Part shown: positions 26,891 to 35,277 of the stretch, piece after piece | Layout of the letters: the number at the start of each line of letters is the position of its first letter | How positions within the stretch are numbered: the stretch's first letter is position 1 | From: Brachyspira hampsonii | GTDB lineage: Bacteria > Spirochaetota > Brachyspiria > Brachyspirales > Brachyspiraceae | Direction: 5' to 3' | NCBI RefSeq assembly: GCF_001746205.1 | Contig: NZ_MDCO01000001.1 | Location: 257,896-321,895, forward strand | Length of the DNA stretch: 64,000 nt | The notes under the pieces: generated by a model | The model's input: only the letters and a program-made list of their open reading frames with translations | What the model was told of the DNA's origin: nothing | Databases searched by the model: none | Position numbers and translations under genes: made by a program

Positions 26891-28231
26891 TTATTTAGCT
26901 GCATTTCCAACGACATTCAAAGAATCCCAAGTCCTTGCAAAAGGAGGAGCATAACATAAGTCAAGCATTCCTAATTCATCTACAGTAAGCCCAGCATATA
27001 TACAAGCAGCTATGACATCCGCCCTCAATACAGCACCTCTTTTTCCTAATATCTGACCGCCTATTATCTTTCTGCTGTCAGCTAAATATACAAGTTTTAT
27101 ATGTAAGTCCTGATAATCAGGATAATAATGAGTATGATCTAAATCTTTTACCGTAACAGTTTTATAGTTAATATTCCTTTTTTTAGCTTCTTCCTCTGTT
27201 ATTCCTGTTCTTGCAGCTTCAAGTTCAAAAGCAAGTATGCATGCACTAGTTAAACTTCCTATAAACTTTTCATGTCCTCCTACTAAATTACTAGCAACCA
27301 TTCTTCCCAATTTATTTGCCCCTGTAGCGAGAGCAGCATAAGTCTGATCATTCAATACTTTATCATATATACTAGCACAGTCCCCAGCAGCATATATAGA
27401 ATCAATATTTGTTTTTCCTTCCCTATCAACTAATATAGCACCATTATCCATTAATTTTATACCGGCATCCTTAGCTAAAACAGTATTAGGTGTAACTCCT
27501 ATAGCAACAACAACATAATCAGCATCATATTTTCCCTTGTCTGTAACAACTGCTTTTACATTATTGTTACTGTCAGCTTCTAAACCCTGAACTTTTTCAT
27601 TTAGATGCAAGTCAACATTTTCTTTTATATGTTCTATCACCATATCAGAAAATTCTTTGTCAAATTTATTTCCAAATACTCTGTCTGAACGCTGTATGAT
27701 AATAACATTCTTTCCTATATGCTTCAAAGCATGAGCAGCCTCAATAGCTATAAATCCTGCACCTAATATAACAACATTTTTTATACTAGAGTCTTTCATT
27801 TTTTCTCTCATGTTAATAGAATCACTAAACTCTTTTAAAGTAGATACATTGCCTATATTGATATTTTCTATATTAGGTATTATTGATTTTGCCCCTGTAG
27901 CTATAAGCAGCGAATCATAATTATCTTCAAATTCTTTATTATTTATTATATCTTTAACCAATACTTTTTTATTTTTAGCATCTATTTTCAAAACTTCATG
28001 CTTCACTTTTAAGTCTATCCCTGACTTTATAGTAGCCTCAGCAGTTCTTGCTATCATAGTATTAGGGCTTTCATAAAAACCGCCTACATAATAAGGCATA
28101 CCGCATGCCCCCCAAGATACAACATCCGTTTTTTCATAAACTGTAATAACAGCCTCTTTATCTAATCTTCTAGCCTTGGCAGCCGCACTCATTCCAGCAG
28201 CAACGCCTCCTATTATTATAACTTTTTTCAT
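26891..28231 (-). CDS. CoA-disulfide reductase / NADH oxidase-like flavoprotein
   Basis: 446 aa. N-terminal FAD motif IIIGGVAAGMSAAAKARR. Redox Cys43 in WGACGMPYYVGG, the single-cysteine arrangement of CoA-disulfide reductases and NADH peroxidase/oxidase. NAD-binding VVILGAGFIAIEAAHAL near residue 150, FAD-binding IYAAGDCAS near 285. It would use NAD(P)H to reduce CoA disulfide, persulfide or oxygen species. It differs from the Nox used for Brachyspira typing only by inference, since no comparison could be run. AAGGAG precedes the ATG. Monocistronic, with a consensus promoter. Confidence 0.85.
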   Translation of the reverse strand: MKKVIIIGGVAAGMSAAAKARRLDKEAVITVYEKTDVVSWGACGMPYYVGGFYESPNTMIARTAEATIKSGIDLKVKHEVLKIDAKNKKVLVKDIINNKEFEDNYDSLLIATGAKSIIPNIENINIGNVSTLKEFSDSINMREKMKDSSIKNVVILGAGFIAIEAAHALKHIGKNVIIIQRSDRVFGNKFDKEFSDMVIEHIKENVDLHLNEKVQGLEADSNNNVKAVVTDKGKYDADYVVVAIGVTPNTVLAKDAGIKLMDNGAILVDREGKTNIDSIYAAGDCASIYDKVLNDQTYAALATGANKLGRMVASNLVGGHEKFIGSLTSACILAFELEAARTGITEEEAKKRNINYKTVTVKDLDHTHYYPDYQDLHIKLVYLADSRKIIGGQILGKRGAVLRADVIAACIYAGLTVDELGMLDLCYAPPFARTWDSLNVVGNAAK

Positions 28232-28260
28232 TTTTAACTCCTTTTTATATACCTATATGT

Positions 28261-28289
28261 AGTATATTTAAAAATAATAGGTTTGTCAA
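28261..28289 (-). promoter_or_regulatory. Consensus promoter of the CoADR-like gene
   Basis: On the minus strand TTGACA (28284-28289), 17 bp, TATACT (28261-28266), 30 bp upstream of the ATG. Confidence 0.75.
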
Positions 28290-28445
28290 TTTTTATTGCT
28301 TATTTAAGTAATATAATAAAATTTTGTCAAATTACAATGACATTTTAATTTTTACAGAATATATATTAAAATTAAAAGTTGAAAAAAAATTAACTTAAAG
28401 ATATACTATTATATATAATTATTTGTTGAGGAAATCAAATCAATT

Positions 28446-29450
28446 ATGGACAATTCATCAGATTACAGCCTTCAAAATAAAATAGATAATATGATATCTC
28501 ATTATAAAGAAATATGTAATAGAGAACCAAATAATCATAAAGCTAGAATAGATTTCGGAGTATTTTATACTCAATTAGGCAATCATAAAGAAGCTATTGA
28601 ACTTTTTAAAGAGGCATTAGTCATAAATGATAGTGATTATTCTATATGGCGTCTTATAGGAATATCATATACTAAAATAAATAATTATTATAATGCTATA
28701 GCTCATCTTGAAAAAGCTTGTGAAATAGAAAATAATGATTATATAAGTCTTAATTGGCTTGGAAAATGCTATGTAGAAGTAGGAAGACATGAAGATGCCG
28801 TAAATGTTTTAAATAGATCTTTTATGATAGCACCAAAAGAATATCTTAATTGGCGTACTTTTGGAATAGCACTATATAATCTAAAAAGAACGGATGAGGC
28901 TATAGAATCTTTTGAAAGAGCTATAGAACTTAATAAATATGATTATACTAGCCTATATATGCTTGCCATTTCATATAAAGATAAATATGAATATAAAAAG
29001 TCTATAGATATATTAAAAAAAGTAATAGAGATAGAAAAAAATAACTATTATGCATATTTTAATATGGGGCTATGTTTCTTTATGCTTAATGATTTTGATA
29101 ATGCTGTATATTCTTTTAATAGTGCTTTGAATATAGATAATAAAGATTATTTGCTATGCTATTATATTGGAATTTCTTTATATGAAACTAAAGATTACAT
29201 AAATGCTATATCATATTTAAATAAAGCTATAGAAATGAATAACAGCCATTCATCTTCTTATTATTACTTGGCTCTTTCATATTATTCAGCCGGACTTTAC
29301 GATAATGCTATAAATGCCTTGGAAGAATGTATTAAATTAGATAATAGCAATAAAGAAGTTTATATATTACTTGCTAACACTTATAATGCTATGGGTGATA
29401 GAGATAAATCTATAATAGCATTCAATAAAGCCAAAGAAATAATTTCCTAA
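28446..29450 (+). CDS. TPR-repeat protein
   Basis: 334 aa, almost entirely tetratricopeptide repeats (about eight to nine 34-residue units, for example HKEAIELFKEALVINDSD, RTDEAIESFERAIELNKYD and YINAISYLNKAIEMNN). No signal peptide or membrane segment, so cytoplasmic. It acts as a protein-binding scaffold; the partner is unknown. Its stop overlaps that of the convergent gene by 4 bp. Confidence 0.82.
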   Translation: MDNSSDYSLQNKIDNMISHYKEICNREPNNHKARIDFGVFYTQLGNHKEAIELFKEALVINDSDYSIWRLIGISYTKINNYYNAIAHLEKACEIENNDYISLNWLGKCYVEVGRHEDAVNVLNRSFMIAPKEYLNWRTFGIALYNLKRTDEAIESFERAIELNKYDYTSLYMLAISYKDKYEYKKSIDILKKVIEIEKNNYYAYFNMGLCFFMLNDFDNAVYSFNSALNIDNKDYLLCYYIGISLYETKDYINAISYLNKAIEMNNSHSSSYYYLALSYYSAGLYDNAINALEECIKLDNSNKEVYILLANTYNAMGDRDKSIIAFNKAKEIIS

Positions 29451-29911
29451 TTATATGAATCAGTATCTTCTTTATCTAAGTTTTCTTGACTGATTATAAT
29501 ACCGTATCCTGTTATTTCCATTAAATATTTATCATCTAATTTGATAATAAAATTTTTATCTTTACGCTCTATCTCAGTTATTTTAGAATGAGGATATTCA
29601 TTATCTATAACATTAACCATAGATTTATGTATGCAGCTTCTTGGTATTCCAATATTTTTAGTTTCATCATTGATTATAGATATTTTTTTCCAAAGTCCTG
29701 TATTATAAAAAATAACTTTATATCCAAAATCTATATCAACTTCATATCCTCCACCATTTTGATATAATGAAACTGATTCTATATTATTTCCCGGAAAATT
29801 AATATTTAAAAAATTTTTTGCTCTCAAAGGCAGAGAATTTTCTGTTATAGTTTGAGAATATATATTTAAATTAAATATAAATACAAGCAAAATTAATTTT
29901 AGATATTTCAT
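29447..29911 (-). CDS. Exported PepSY-like (BLIP-fold) protein
   Basis: 154 aa. Signal peptide at residues 1 to about 19. The mature part has two beta-alpha repeats of the putative PepSY-like/DUF2874 type: FPGNNIESVSLYQNGGGYEVDIDFGYKVIFYNTGLWKKI and EYPHSKITEIERKDKNFIIKLDDKYLMEITGYGIII. Periplasmic, function unknown. Monocistronic. Confidence 0.72.
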   Translation of the reverse strand: MKYLKLILLVFIFNLNIYSQTITENSLPLRAKNFLNINFPGNNIESVSLYQNGGGYEVDIDFGYKVIFYNTGLWKKISIINDETKNIGIPRSCIHKSMVNVIDNEYPHSKITEIERKDKNFIIKLDDKYLMEITGYGIIISQENLDKEDTDSYN

Positions 29912-30010
29912 AACCTTTATTTTCGTATTTTATAATTATAATGTTAGAATTTTTTATATTATAATTGTAATTGTTTCAAAATAATTCTAACAAATACATT
30001 TTAAAAATTA

Positions 30011-30043
30011 AAATACCAGCTATATAAAATAACCGGTATTTTT
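30011..30043 (-). terminator. Terminator of the 46-aa gene
   Basis: AAATACC (30011-30017) pairs with GGTATTT (30035-30041), extended by a CAG/CCG mismatch pair, 10 bp beyond the small ORF stop. Confidence 0.6.
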
Positions 30044-30052
30044 ATAATATTT

Positions 30053-30193
30053 TTAAAGAACACTATTTTCTTGTTCTGATATGCTATTCTTAATAATATC
30101 ATTATATTCTTGAATTAAGGAATTATAATCTTCATCATTAAATATAATAGAATCATCATAATTATTATTAAGAAAATTTAAGTTATTAATCAC
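30053..30193 (-). CDS. 46-aa acidic small protein, GTG start
   Basis: GTG at 30191-30193 is preceded by AAAGGAGGA, a near-perfect Shine-Dalgarno, and the frame runs 46 codons to TAA, followed by a hairpin terminator. The product (MINNLNFLNNNYDDSIIF onwards) is rich in Asn, Asp, Glu and Ile, with no membrane segment. No family is recognised. The combination of signal, length and terminator makes it a likely real small gene. Confidence 0.6.
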   Translation of the reverse strand: MINNLNFLNNNYDDSIIFNDEDYNSLIQEYNDIIKNSISEQENSVL

Positions 30194-30414
30194 AATGGTT
30201 CCTCCTTTTCTCTAAGGCTTAATCATATTTAGAAGCAATAATATTATAATAAAAAATATAGATTAATTTACCATTAAGTATTATAAAAACTATATACTAT
30301 TAAACAACTTAAATCTGATATTATAATAATAACAAAAATTTATTTTAAAAAATAAAAAATATATATTTTTTCACAAAAAACATGTTATTAAAAAAATAAA
30401 ATGAAGAAATAAAA

Positions 30415-30444
30415 AAGACCTACACATTTATATGTATAGGTCTT
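30415..30444 (-). terminator. Terminator of rpsT
   Basis: 13-nt arms (30415-30427 with 30432-30444), one mismatch, loop of about 4 nt, A tract on the left becoming T on the transcribed strand. Confidence 0.82.
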
Positions 30445-30467
30445 TGTATTTCTAATCAAAAACAAAA

Positions 30468-30731
30468 TCAATTCATAGCATTAATTTTTCTCATCATATA
30501 AGATTTTTTAGCAACTGCTCTATTAACATGAATAACAGATTTTCTAGCAGCTTTATCTAAAGCACTCGCATATTTTTTAAATTCTTCTGAAGCAAGATTT
30601 TTATCATTACTATCTACCGCTTTAATTACTTTCTTTTTTTGAGTATTTAAGAAACTTTTAATTTTTCTGTTATAGAGATTTCTAACTTCATTCTGTCTTA
30701 ATCTTTTAGATGCAGAAGCTATATTAGGCAT
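30468..30731 (-). CDS. rpsT: 30S ribosomal protein S20
   Basis: 87 aa, full length, basic and helical. Starts MPNIASASKRLRQNEVRN and contains LDKAARKSVIHVNRAVAKKSYMMRKI, typical of S20. It binds 16S rRNA early in 30S assembly. GGAGTG lies just before the ATG. It sits 29 bp downstream of tRNA-Asp on the same strand and may share its promoter. Confidence 0.92.
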   Translation of the reverse strand: MPNIASASKRLRQNEVRNLYNRKIKSFLNTQKKKVIKAVDSNDKNLASEEFKKYASALDKAARKSVIHVNRAVAKKSYMMRKINAMN

Positions 30732-30760
30732 TGTAATTCACTCCATATTAAAATAAAATG

Positions 30761-30835
30761 CGGAGTTGACGGGGCTCGAACCCGCGGCCTCCTGCGTGAC
30801 AGGCAGGCGCTCTAACCAAACTGAGCTACAACTCC
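30761..30835 (-). tRNA. tRNA-Asp (GTC)
   Basis: Cloverleaf on the minus strand: acceptor GGAGTTG/CAACTCC, D arm GCTC...GAGC, anticodon arm CCTGC-CTGTCAC-GCAGG (anticodon GTC), T arm GCGGG-TTCGAGC-CCCGT with a mismatch pair, discriminator G. The 3' CCA is not encoded. Confidence 0.93.
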
Positions 30836-30858
30836 AAATTAGTTAAGGAATGCTTCGT

Positions 30859-30886
30859 ATTATATACTAATTATATTTTTTGTCAA
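30859..30886 (-). promoter_or_regulatory. Consensus promoter of tRNA-Asp
   Basis: On the minus strand TTGACA (30881-30886), 16 bp, TATAAT (30859-30864), 24 bp upstream of the tRNA 5' end. Confidence 0.8.
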
Positions 30887-31036
30887 CTACTATAATGAAA
30901 AAAATTAAAAAATATATATTAAAATTATCACTATTATTATTTTTTTTGTATATTTAATATATAAATATTAGAAGCATATAATAAAAAATATAGAATTGAT
31001 AAATATTAACAGCTTAATGAAATTTATTAAATTTTA

Positions 31037-31236
31037 ATACACGCACGCTGAATGTTTTATATACATATATAGATTATCAATCATAATAAAAAATATATAT
31101 AAAATTAAATAAAACGTGCGGTGTATTAAATTTAAAATTAAAAAGAATTGGGTGGGAAGCTAAAAATTTTTAATTAGACAGAAAAAAATAGAAAATATAA
31201 ATTGCAGAATACATCAATAAGAATGAAGGGTGGGAT
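31037..31236 (+). repeat. Dispersed paired-G-tract repeat, copy C
   Basis: Landmarks in order: CGCACGCTG (31042-31050), CGTGCGGTG about 70 bp on (31115-31123), ATTGGGTGGGA (31147-31157), and AAGGGTGGGA about 78 bp further (31226-31235). It lies in the long gene-free stretch between tRNA-Asp and the mobile element. Confidence 0.6.
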
Positions 31237-32058
31237 TTAAAATAGCTCAAAAAAGAAAAGTAAGTAAAATACTAATTTTTCCAATTTTAATTAACCAACA
31301 AAATAATATTTAATTAATATATGGGTCTTGTTTAAAAAATAATCTTATTTATGATTGAGTGAAAGACTGCATATTTATATACTAAAGTAATAATTTATAA
31401 ACATATAAAGCATTTTTATAATTAATAAATTATAAAATTTTTGTATATAATCTTTTCAAGTATTTTTAAAACAAGTCTATTTATTGAAAAGAATTTTTAT
31501 TAAAAAATATCATTAATACTTTATTTACATTTCTATAATATTAATTACTTAATTCTTCTTTTGTTATTATACTATAATAATCTGCTTAGAAATATTTTAT
31601 AAAATTACTTTAGCATATATAAATATAATAATTTTTAAATATTAGAAAGCAAAATATAAAAATTGTGGCGTATAGCAAATTTACTTGCTATACATTTTTA
31701 GCGAACAATTTTTATTAGCAATAATAAAAAAAATAATAATTTCAACGAATTTCAAAAGAATATGGAAAGCGGTACAAGTTCATAAAAAAAATCTCACTAA
31801 TATGTTAAAAAATCTAGTATGTGTTAATCGCATACTAGATTTAAAGCAAAATCAATTTTTCAAAATCTCGAAAATAATAACAGCAAATAAAAAGTTTTTT
31901 TACAGCTTTTTTAATATAAATCTGAGCATATCTTTTAACTACTTCTCAGTTAAAAAAATCAGACATCAAAATCACTTCAAAAGAAATTTATTTAAATCTT
32001 TAACATCATTCTTTGATGTAAAAAACAAATCAAAAAAATATTTATGCGGAGCAGTATA
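31237..32058. other. AT-rich gene-free stretch before the replication module, with hairpins
   Basis: No supported gene. Two clear hairpins are seen. At 31658-31713, outer arms AAAAATTGT/ACAATTTTT enclose TATAGCAA/TTGCTATA, with the same GGCG/AGCG-flanked layout as the hairpins at 19918 and 23178. At 31810-31842 there is a perfect 12-bp stem (AAATCTAGTATG/CATACTAGATTT, 9-nt loop). Because it lies directly upstream of the initiator-like gene, it is the natural place for an element replication origin, but no iterons are visible. Confidence 0.45.
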
Positions 32059-33006
32059 ATGACTACGGAAAGACAGGAAGTAAAAAGCGAATACTTAATA
32101 GCAGCGTACGGCGATGCTATGCTTGACAGAGGCTTTACATCAATACCGAATACATTAATTTATTACAGAAAAAGACTTGGGCTAACAGCAAGCGAGTTTG
32201 AGTTTATTATCGCTGTAATGAGTTTGAGCTGGAAAAAAGAAAAGGAAATAAGAGATAAAGAAATCAATCCTACAGGAACACATTATTCACGACAGAGACA
32301 GAGTCTGTATGCAAAAGGCTATTTAACTTTTACAACTAGATATATTTATAAAGACAATAGATTCTGCGGAACAGGAACGGTATATAATTTTGCAGGATTA
32401 AAAAAAGCAATAGAGATGCTTGTTGAAGAAGACAGAGCAATACGCAATATGGATGCACCTGTTGAACAGAAATACGATGAGCCTAGCTTGTTTAATGAAG
32501 ATGTAAACACAGAACCTTTACAGCCTAGAAAATTAATAAAAAAAGAAAAAACAGAAGAAGAGAAAAAAGAAGCTGATGATTTTAAAAAATTCTGGGATAA
32601 ATATTTTAATGTGCATGAAGAGGTTTTAGGGTTTAAATTAGATTTCAGAAAAAATACAAAATATAAAGAGTATTTATTAGAGCATTATAGAAAAAGAACT
32701 ACGGACAATATAGATGATGCTTTAATAATTGCTAAAGAATATTTTTTAAGATTAGCAGAAAATAAAAGAGACAGTATAAAATTTCAAAACTTAGTAGGAT
32801 TAGCATTGAAAGGAAATCTACAAAAAGCAGAAGATAAAAAAATAGATGATGCTAAAAAATATTTTTTTGAAGAAAATAAAACAGATAAAGAAAACAAAAA
32901 ATACTCAATACCTCGAGGACTTGATAAATTAAATGCTTTATTAAATGAATTGGAAAAAGGAGGAAACATAAATGAAGCGTATGCTAAAATTGCAAATTGC
33001 GGATAG
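32059..33006 (+). CDS. Winged-helix replication initiator-like protein
   Basis: 315 aa from ATG 32059, chosen over ATG 32044 because CGGAG sits 7-8 nt upstream. The N-terminal ~115 residues (SIPNTLIYYRKRLGLTASEFEFIIAVMSL...HYSRQRQSLYAKGYLTFTTRY) resemble the winged-helix domain of phage and plasmid replisome organisers. The C-terminal half (FWDKYFNVHEEVLGFKLDF onwards) is helical and charged, as in DnaD-like or RepA-like proteins. It overlaps the DnaC-like gene by 35 bp; initiator followed by loader is a standard phage replication order. Confidence 0.65.
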   Translation: MTTERQEVKSEYLIAAYGDAMLDRGFTSIPNTLIYYRKRLGLTASEFEFIIAVMSLSWKKEKEIRDKEINPTGTHYSRQRQSLYAKGYLTFTTRYIYKDNRFCGTGTVYNFAGLKKAIEMLVEEDRAIRNMDAPVEQKYDEPSLFNEDVNTEPLQPRKLIKKEKTEEEKKEADDFKKFWDKYFNVHEEVLGFKLDFRKNTKYKEYLLEHYRKRTTDNIDDALIIAKEYFLRLAENKRDSIKFQNLVGLALKGNLQKAEDKKIDDAKKYFFEENKTDKENKKYSIPRGLDKLNALLNELEKGGNINEAYAKIANCG

Positions 33007-33808
33007 CAGTTATTGCCTTCTTAGCTATAAAAAACATTTGGAAGAATTGAAAAAAACGGCAAGAGAAGGCAAAGACCCGCACTGCACAAAATGCGATGAG
33101 TTTGGATTTGTAAAAGGTTCTAAAAGTATAGTTCCTATTGTTTGCTATTGCGTGAGTGATGAAAAAAGTAAGATAGAAAGAAAAATAGAGGACTTAGAAA
33201 TAATAATAAAAAGATATAATACTGTATTTAATAAATTAGACAATGATATGACATTAAATATTTTTGCAGAAAAGTTTAATAATCAAAAGTTAGTAAGCAG
33301 TATAAAAAAATATTTAGAGTTAGGAAGTATGAACTCACTTTATATTGAAGGAGAAAGCGGAACAGGTAAAACTACAATGCTTAAAATGTTATGGCAGATA
33401 TATGCTATTAATAATATTAAAGCATTGTATATGAAGGCATCTATTTTTGAAGATATGCATAAAAACTTGTTTAATAAAAATGCACAAGATAGAGATTTGA
33501 AATCAAGTATAGATGCCAAAATAGATAATATAAAATTTGCAGATATTATTATGATAGACGACATTGACAGTGTAGGTTTCCATTATGCTGCTGAAGGCTA
33601 TTATAAATTATTTGATAAAATCAGAGAATTAGAAAAAACAGTGATACTAACATCAAATAAAAGCTATATAGGTTTAATGAACAGTCTAAATATTAAAACA
33701 AGAAAAGATAATATTGAGGAAATCAAAGGCAGGCTTACAAGCAGATTAAAGAACTTAAATATTATAGAACTAGAAATGCAGAAATATAAAGAATTAATAA
33801 CTGCTTAA
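32972..33808 (+). CDS. DnaC-like AAA+ helicase loader
   Basis: 278 aa. N-terminal zinc-binding-like Cys set (HCTKCDEFGF...VCYC). AAA+ core: Walker A GESGTGKTT near residue 128, Walker B IIMIDDID near 190, sensor TSNKSY, and Arg finger region GRLTSRLKN. It would load the replicative helicase onto element DNA with the preceding initiator. AAAGGAGG-type sequence precedes ATG 32972 inside the upstream gene. Confidence 0.85.
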   Translation: MKRMLKLQIADSSYCLLSYKKHLEELKKTAREGKDPHCTKCDEFGFVKGSKSIVPIVCYCVSDEKSKIERKIEDLEIIIKRYNTVFNKLDNDMTLNIFAEKFNNQKLVSSIKKYLELGSMNSLYIEGESGTGKTTMLKMLWQIYAINNIKALYMKASIFEDMHKNLFNKNAQDRDLKSSIDAKIDNIKFADIIMIDDIDSVGFHYAAEGYYKLFDKIRELEKTVILTSNKSYIGLMNSLNIKTRKDNIEEIKGRLTSRLKNLNIIELEMQKYKELITA

Positions 33809-33867
33809 ATAGTCAAAATATTATTTTGATTATTTTTATAAGATTTTATTAAAAGAGGAAAATATGT

Positions 33868-34128
33868 ATGCTAACTATAATAACTGATAATAGTTTATTT
33901 TTTATTGAAAAACCTATGCACATATATAAAGCTGATATTAATGGATTATCAATAAACAAATATAATTTAATTATTGAAGATGATAAAAAATACAAATTCT
34001 TTATTTTATCTTCAGATTGCGTAGATACTATTGATAGAGGATATACCGAACTTCGTGATAAAATCATAGATAAAAATAATAATAATATAAAAACAGATTT
34101 AGTTATTGATTTTACAAATTATAAATAA
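33868..34128 (+). CDS. Small element protein, unknown
   Basis: 86 aa, mixed alpha/beta, no membrane segment. GAGGA precedes ATG 33868. It follows a hairpin (about 33807-33836, AGTCAAAATA/TATTTTGATT) that may attenuate transcription after the dnaC-like gene. No family recognised. Confidence 0.6.
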   Translation: MLTIITDNSLFFIEKPMHIYKADINGLSINKYNLIIEDDKKYKFFILSSDCVDTIDRGYTELRDKIIDKNNNNIKTDLVIDFTNYK

Positions 34129-34139
34129 GGATATAAAAA

Positions 34140-34415
34140 ATGTATTTAGATGAATTATGTAGGCATTACATTCAAACTAAATTGGCTATTTTAGAAATGA
34201 TATTAAATAGAATAGCAGAGGAATATCCAGACTTAAACAACTCTATGGTGATAAAAAGAAACAGATTAGAAATTAATAGTGATTTATGCGGATGTTATAT
34301 AGATATAGATGACGGATTATTCAAAATATGTTTTGATGGAAAAGCACCATATTGCTATGAAGATTCAGAATCTTTGATATTGGATATAGGAGAGCGAATT
34401 AGTGAAAATGAATAA
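34140..34415 (+). CDS. Small element protein, unknown
   Basis: 91 aa, acidic, with LCGCYIDIDDGLFKICFDGKAPYCYED in the second half. AAGGA precedes ATG 34140. Followed by a 70-bp gap containing the palindrome-like GTTAACAATGTTGATAAC (34433-34450), possibly an operator. No family recognised. Confidence 0.6.
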   Translation: MYLDELCRHYIQTKLAILEMILNRIAEEYPDLNNSMVIKRNRLEINSDLCGCYIDIDDGLFKICFDGKAPYCYEDSESLILDIGERISENE

Positions 34416-34486
34416 TGCTATGTTCATAAGCTGTTAACAATGTTGATAACTTGTAAATAAGATGTTCAAAAATTAGGAGATAAAAA

Positions 34487-34780
34487 ATGAATAAAGAAGA
34501 TTTAATTATTAATGAATGTGAAGAGCTTAAAAACTTATTAATTAAGAAGAATAAAGATTATGGAAACAGTTATGATAAAACATTAGATGAGTTTGGAAAA
34601 CAGATTGGGTTAGTAAGAATAGAAGATAAATTAAACAGATTAAAAACTCTTATACTATCAAAAGAAGAACCAATGGTAGAGGAAAGTATTATTGATACTG
34701 TATTTGATATAGCAGGCTATGCAGTTCTTTTTAGTATTTACTTAAAAGAAAAAGAAGAGAATAATAATGAGAAGAGATGA
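34487..34780 (+). CDS. DUF1599-like (nucleotide modification associated domain) protein
   Basis: 97 aa. KKNKDYGNSYDKTLDEFGKQIGLVRIEDKLNRLKTLI...ESIIDTVFDIAGYAVL matches the phage-associated DUF1599/Nmad1 pattern. Such proteins accompany nucleotide metabolism or base modification in phages; the reaction is unestablished. TTAGGAG precedes the ATG. Its end overlaps the next start by 14 bp. Confidence 0.75.
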   Translation: MNKEDLIINECEELKNLLIKKNKDYGNSYDKTLDEFGKQIGLVRIEDKLNRLKTLILSKEEPMVEESIIDTVFDIAGYAVLFSIYLKEKEENNNEKR

Positions 34781-35036
34781 AAAAGCATATAAAAGATATC
34801 AAAGCAAAAAATGGCGTGCTTTTAGAGAAAGTTTTTTGAAAGAAAATCCGCTTTGCAAAAACTTTGCTGAGTGTCATAATTTTGCTGAACATGTGGATCA
34901 TATAAAAAGAATAGAAAGTGAAGATGATCCTCTGTTTTATGACAAAAGTAATCTGCAGGCTTTATGCAAAAGGTGTCATAGCAGAAAAACAGCAAAAGAA
35001 GATGGAGCTTTTGGAAATAAAAAAAAAGATTATTGA
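34767..35036 (+). CDS. HNH endonuclease
   Basis: 89 aa. HVDHIKRIESEDDPLFYDKSNLQALCKRCHSRKT is a compact HNH motif, with Cys pairs (LCKNFAEC, LCKRCH) binding structural zinc. HNH proteins of this size usually sit by terminase genes in phages; here it sits in the replication block. The predicted activity is DNA nicking or cleavage. Confidence 0.85.
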   Translation: MRRDEKAYKRYQSKKWRAFRESFLKENPLCKNFAECHNFAEHVDHIKRIESEDDPLFYDKSNLQALCKRCHSRKTAKEDGAFGNKKKDY

Positions 35037-35046
35037 TGAGGCTATT

Positions 35047-35229
35047 ATGGAAACAGATAATATAGAATATATACATTTAGAAAAAAATACATCTGAAGGA
35101 AAAGTATTAATTGATATAAACAATGTCAATGGTGAAGACATTATATATTTATTATCTGAGTTTATAGACTTTATAAGTAAAAAAGAAAATAAATATACCT
35201 TCAAATGTATTTTTAATAATGATAGATAA
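35047..35229 (+). CDS. Small acidic element protein, unknown
   Basis: 60 aa from ATG 35047, taken because GATGAGG lies just upstream and the earlier part of the frame is a shadow of the HNH gene. METDNIEYIHLEKNTSEG onwards, no recognised domain. Confidence 0.5.
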   Translation: METDNIEYIHLEKNTSEGKVLIDINNVNGEDIIYLLSEFIDFISKKENKYTFKCIFNNDR

Positions 35230-35277
35230 AGCAATAATGAAAAAACTAGAATTAGAAAATAAAAGAGGAAATAAAGA

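Noticed and set aside
30761-30835. tRNA-Asp as the integration site of the mobile element
   Set aside because: The element lies on the 5' side of the tRNA, whereas integrases usually use the 3' end. No duplicate of the tRNA 3' part was found at the other side.
31685-32059. 124-codon frame upstream of the initiator gene
   Set aside because: It overlaps two perfect hairpins, has no ribosome-binding site, and its translation is low-complexity Lys/Phe/Asn-rich without a recognisable domain.
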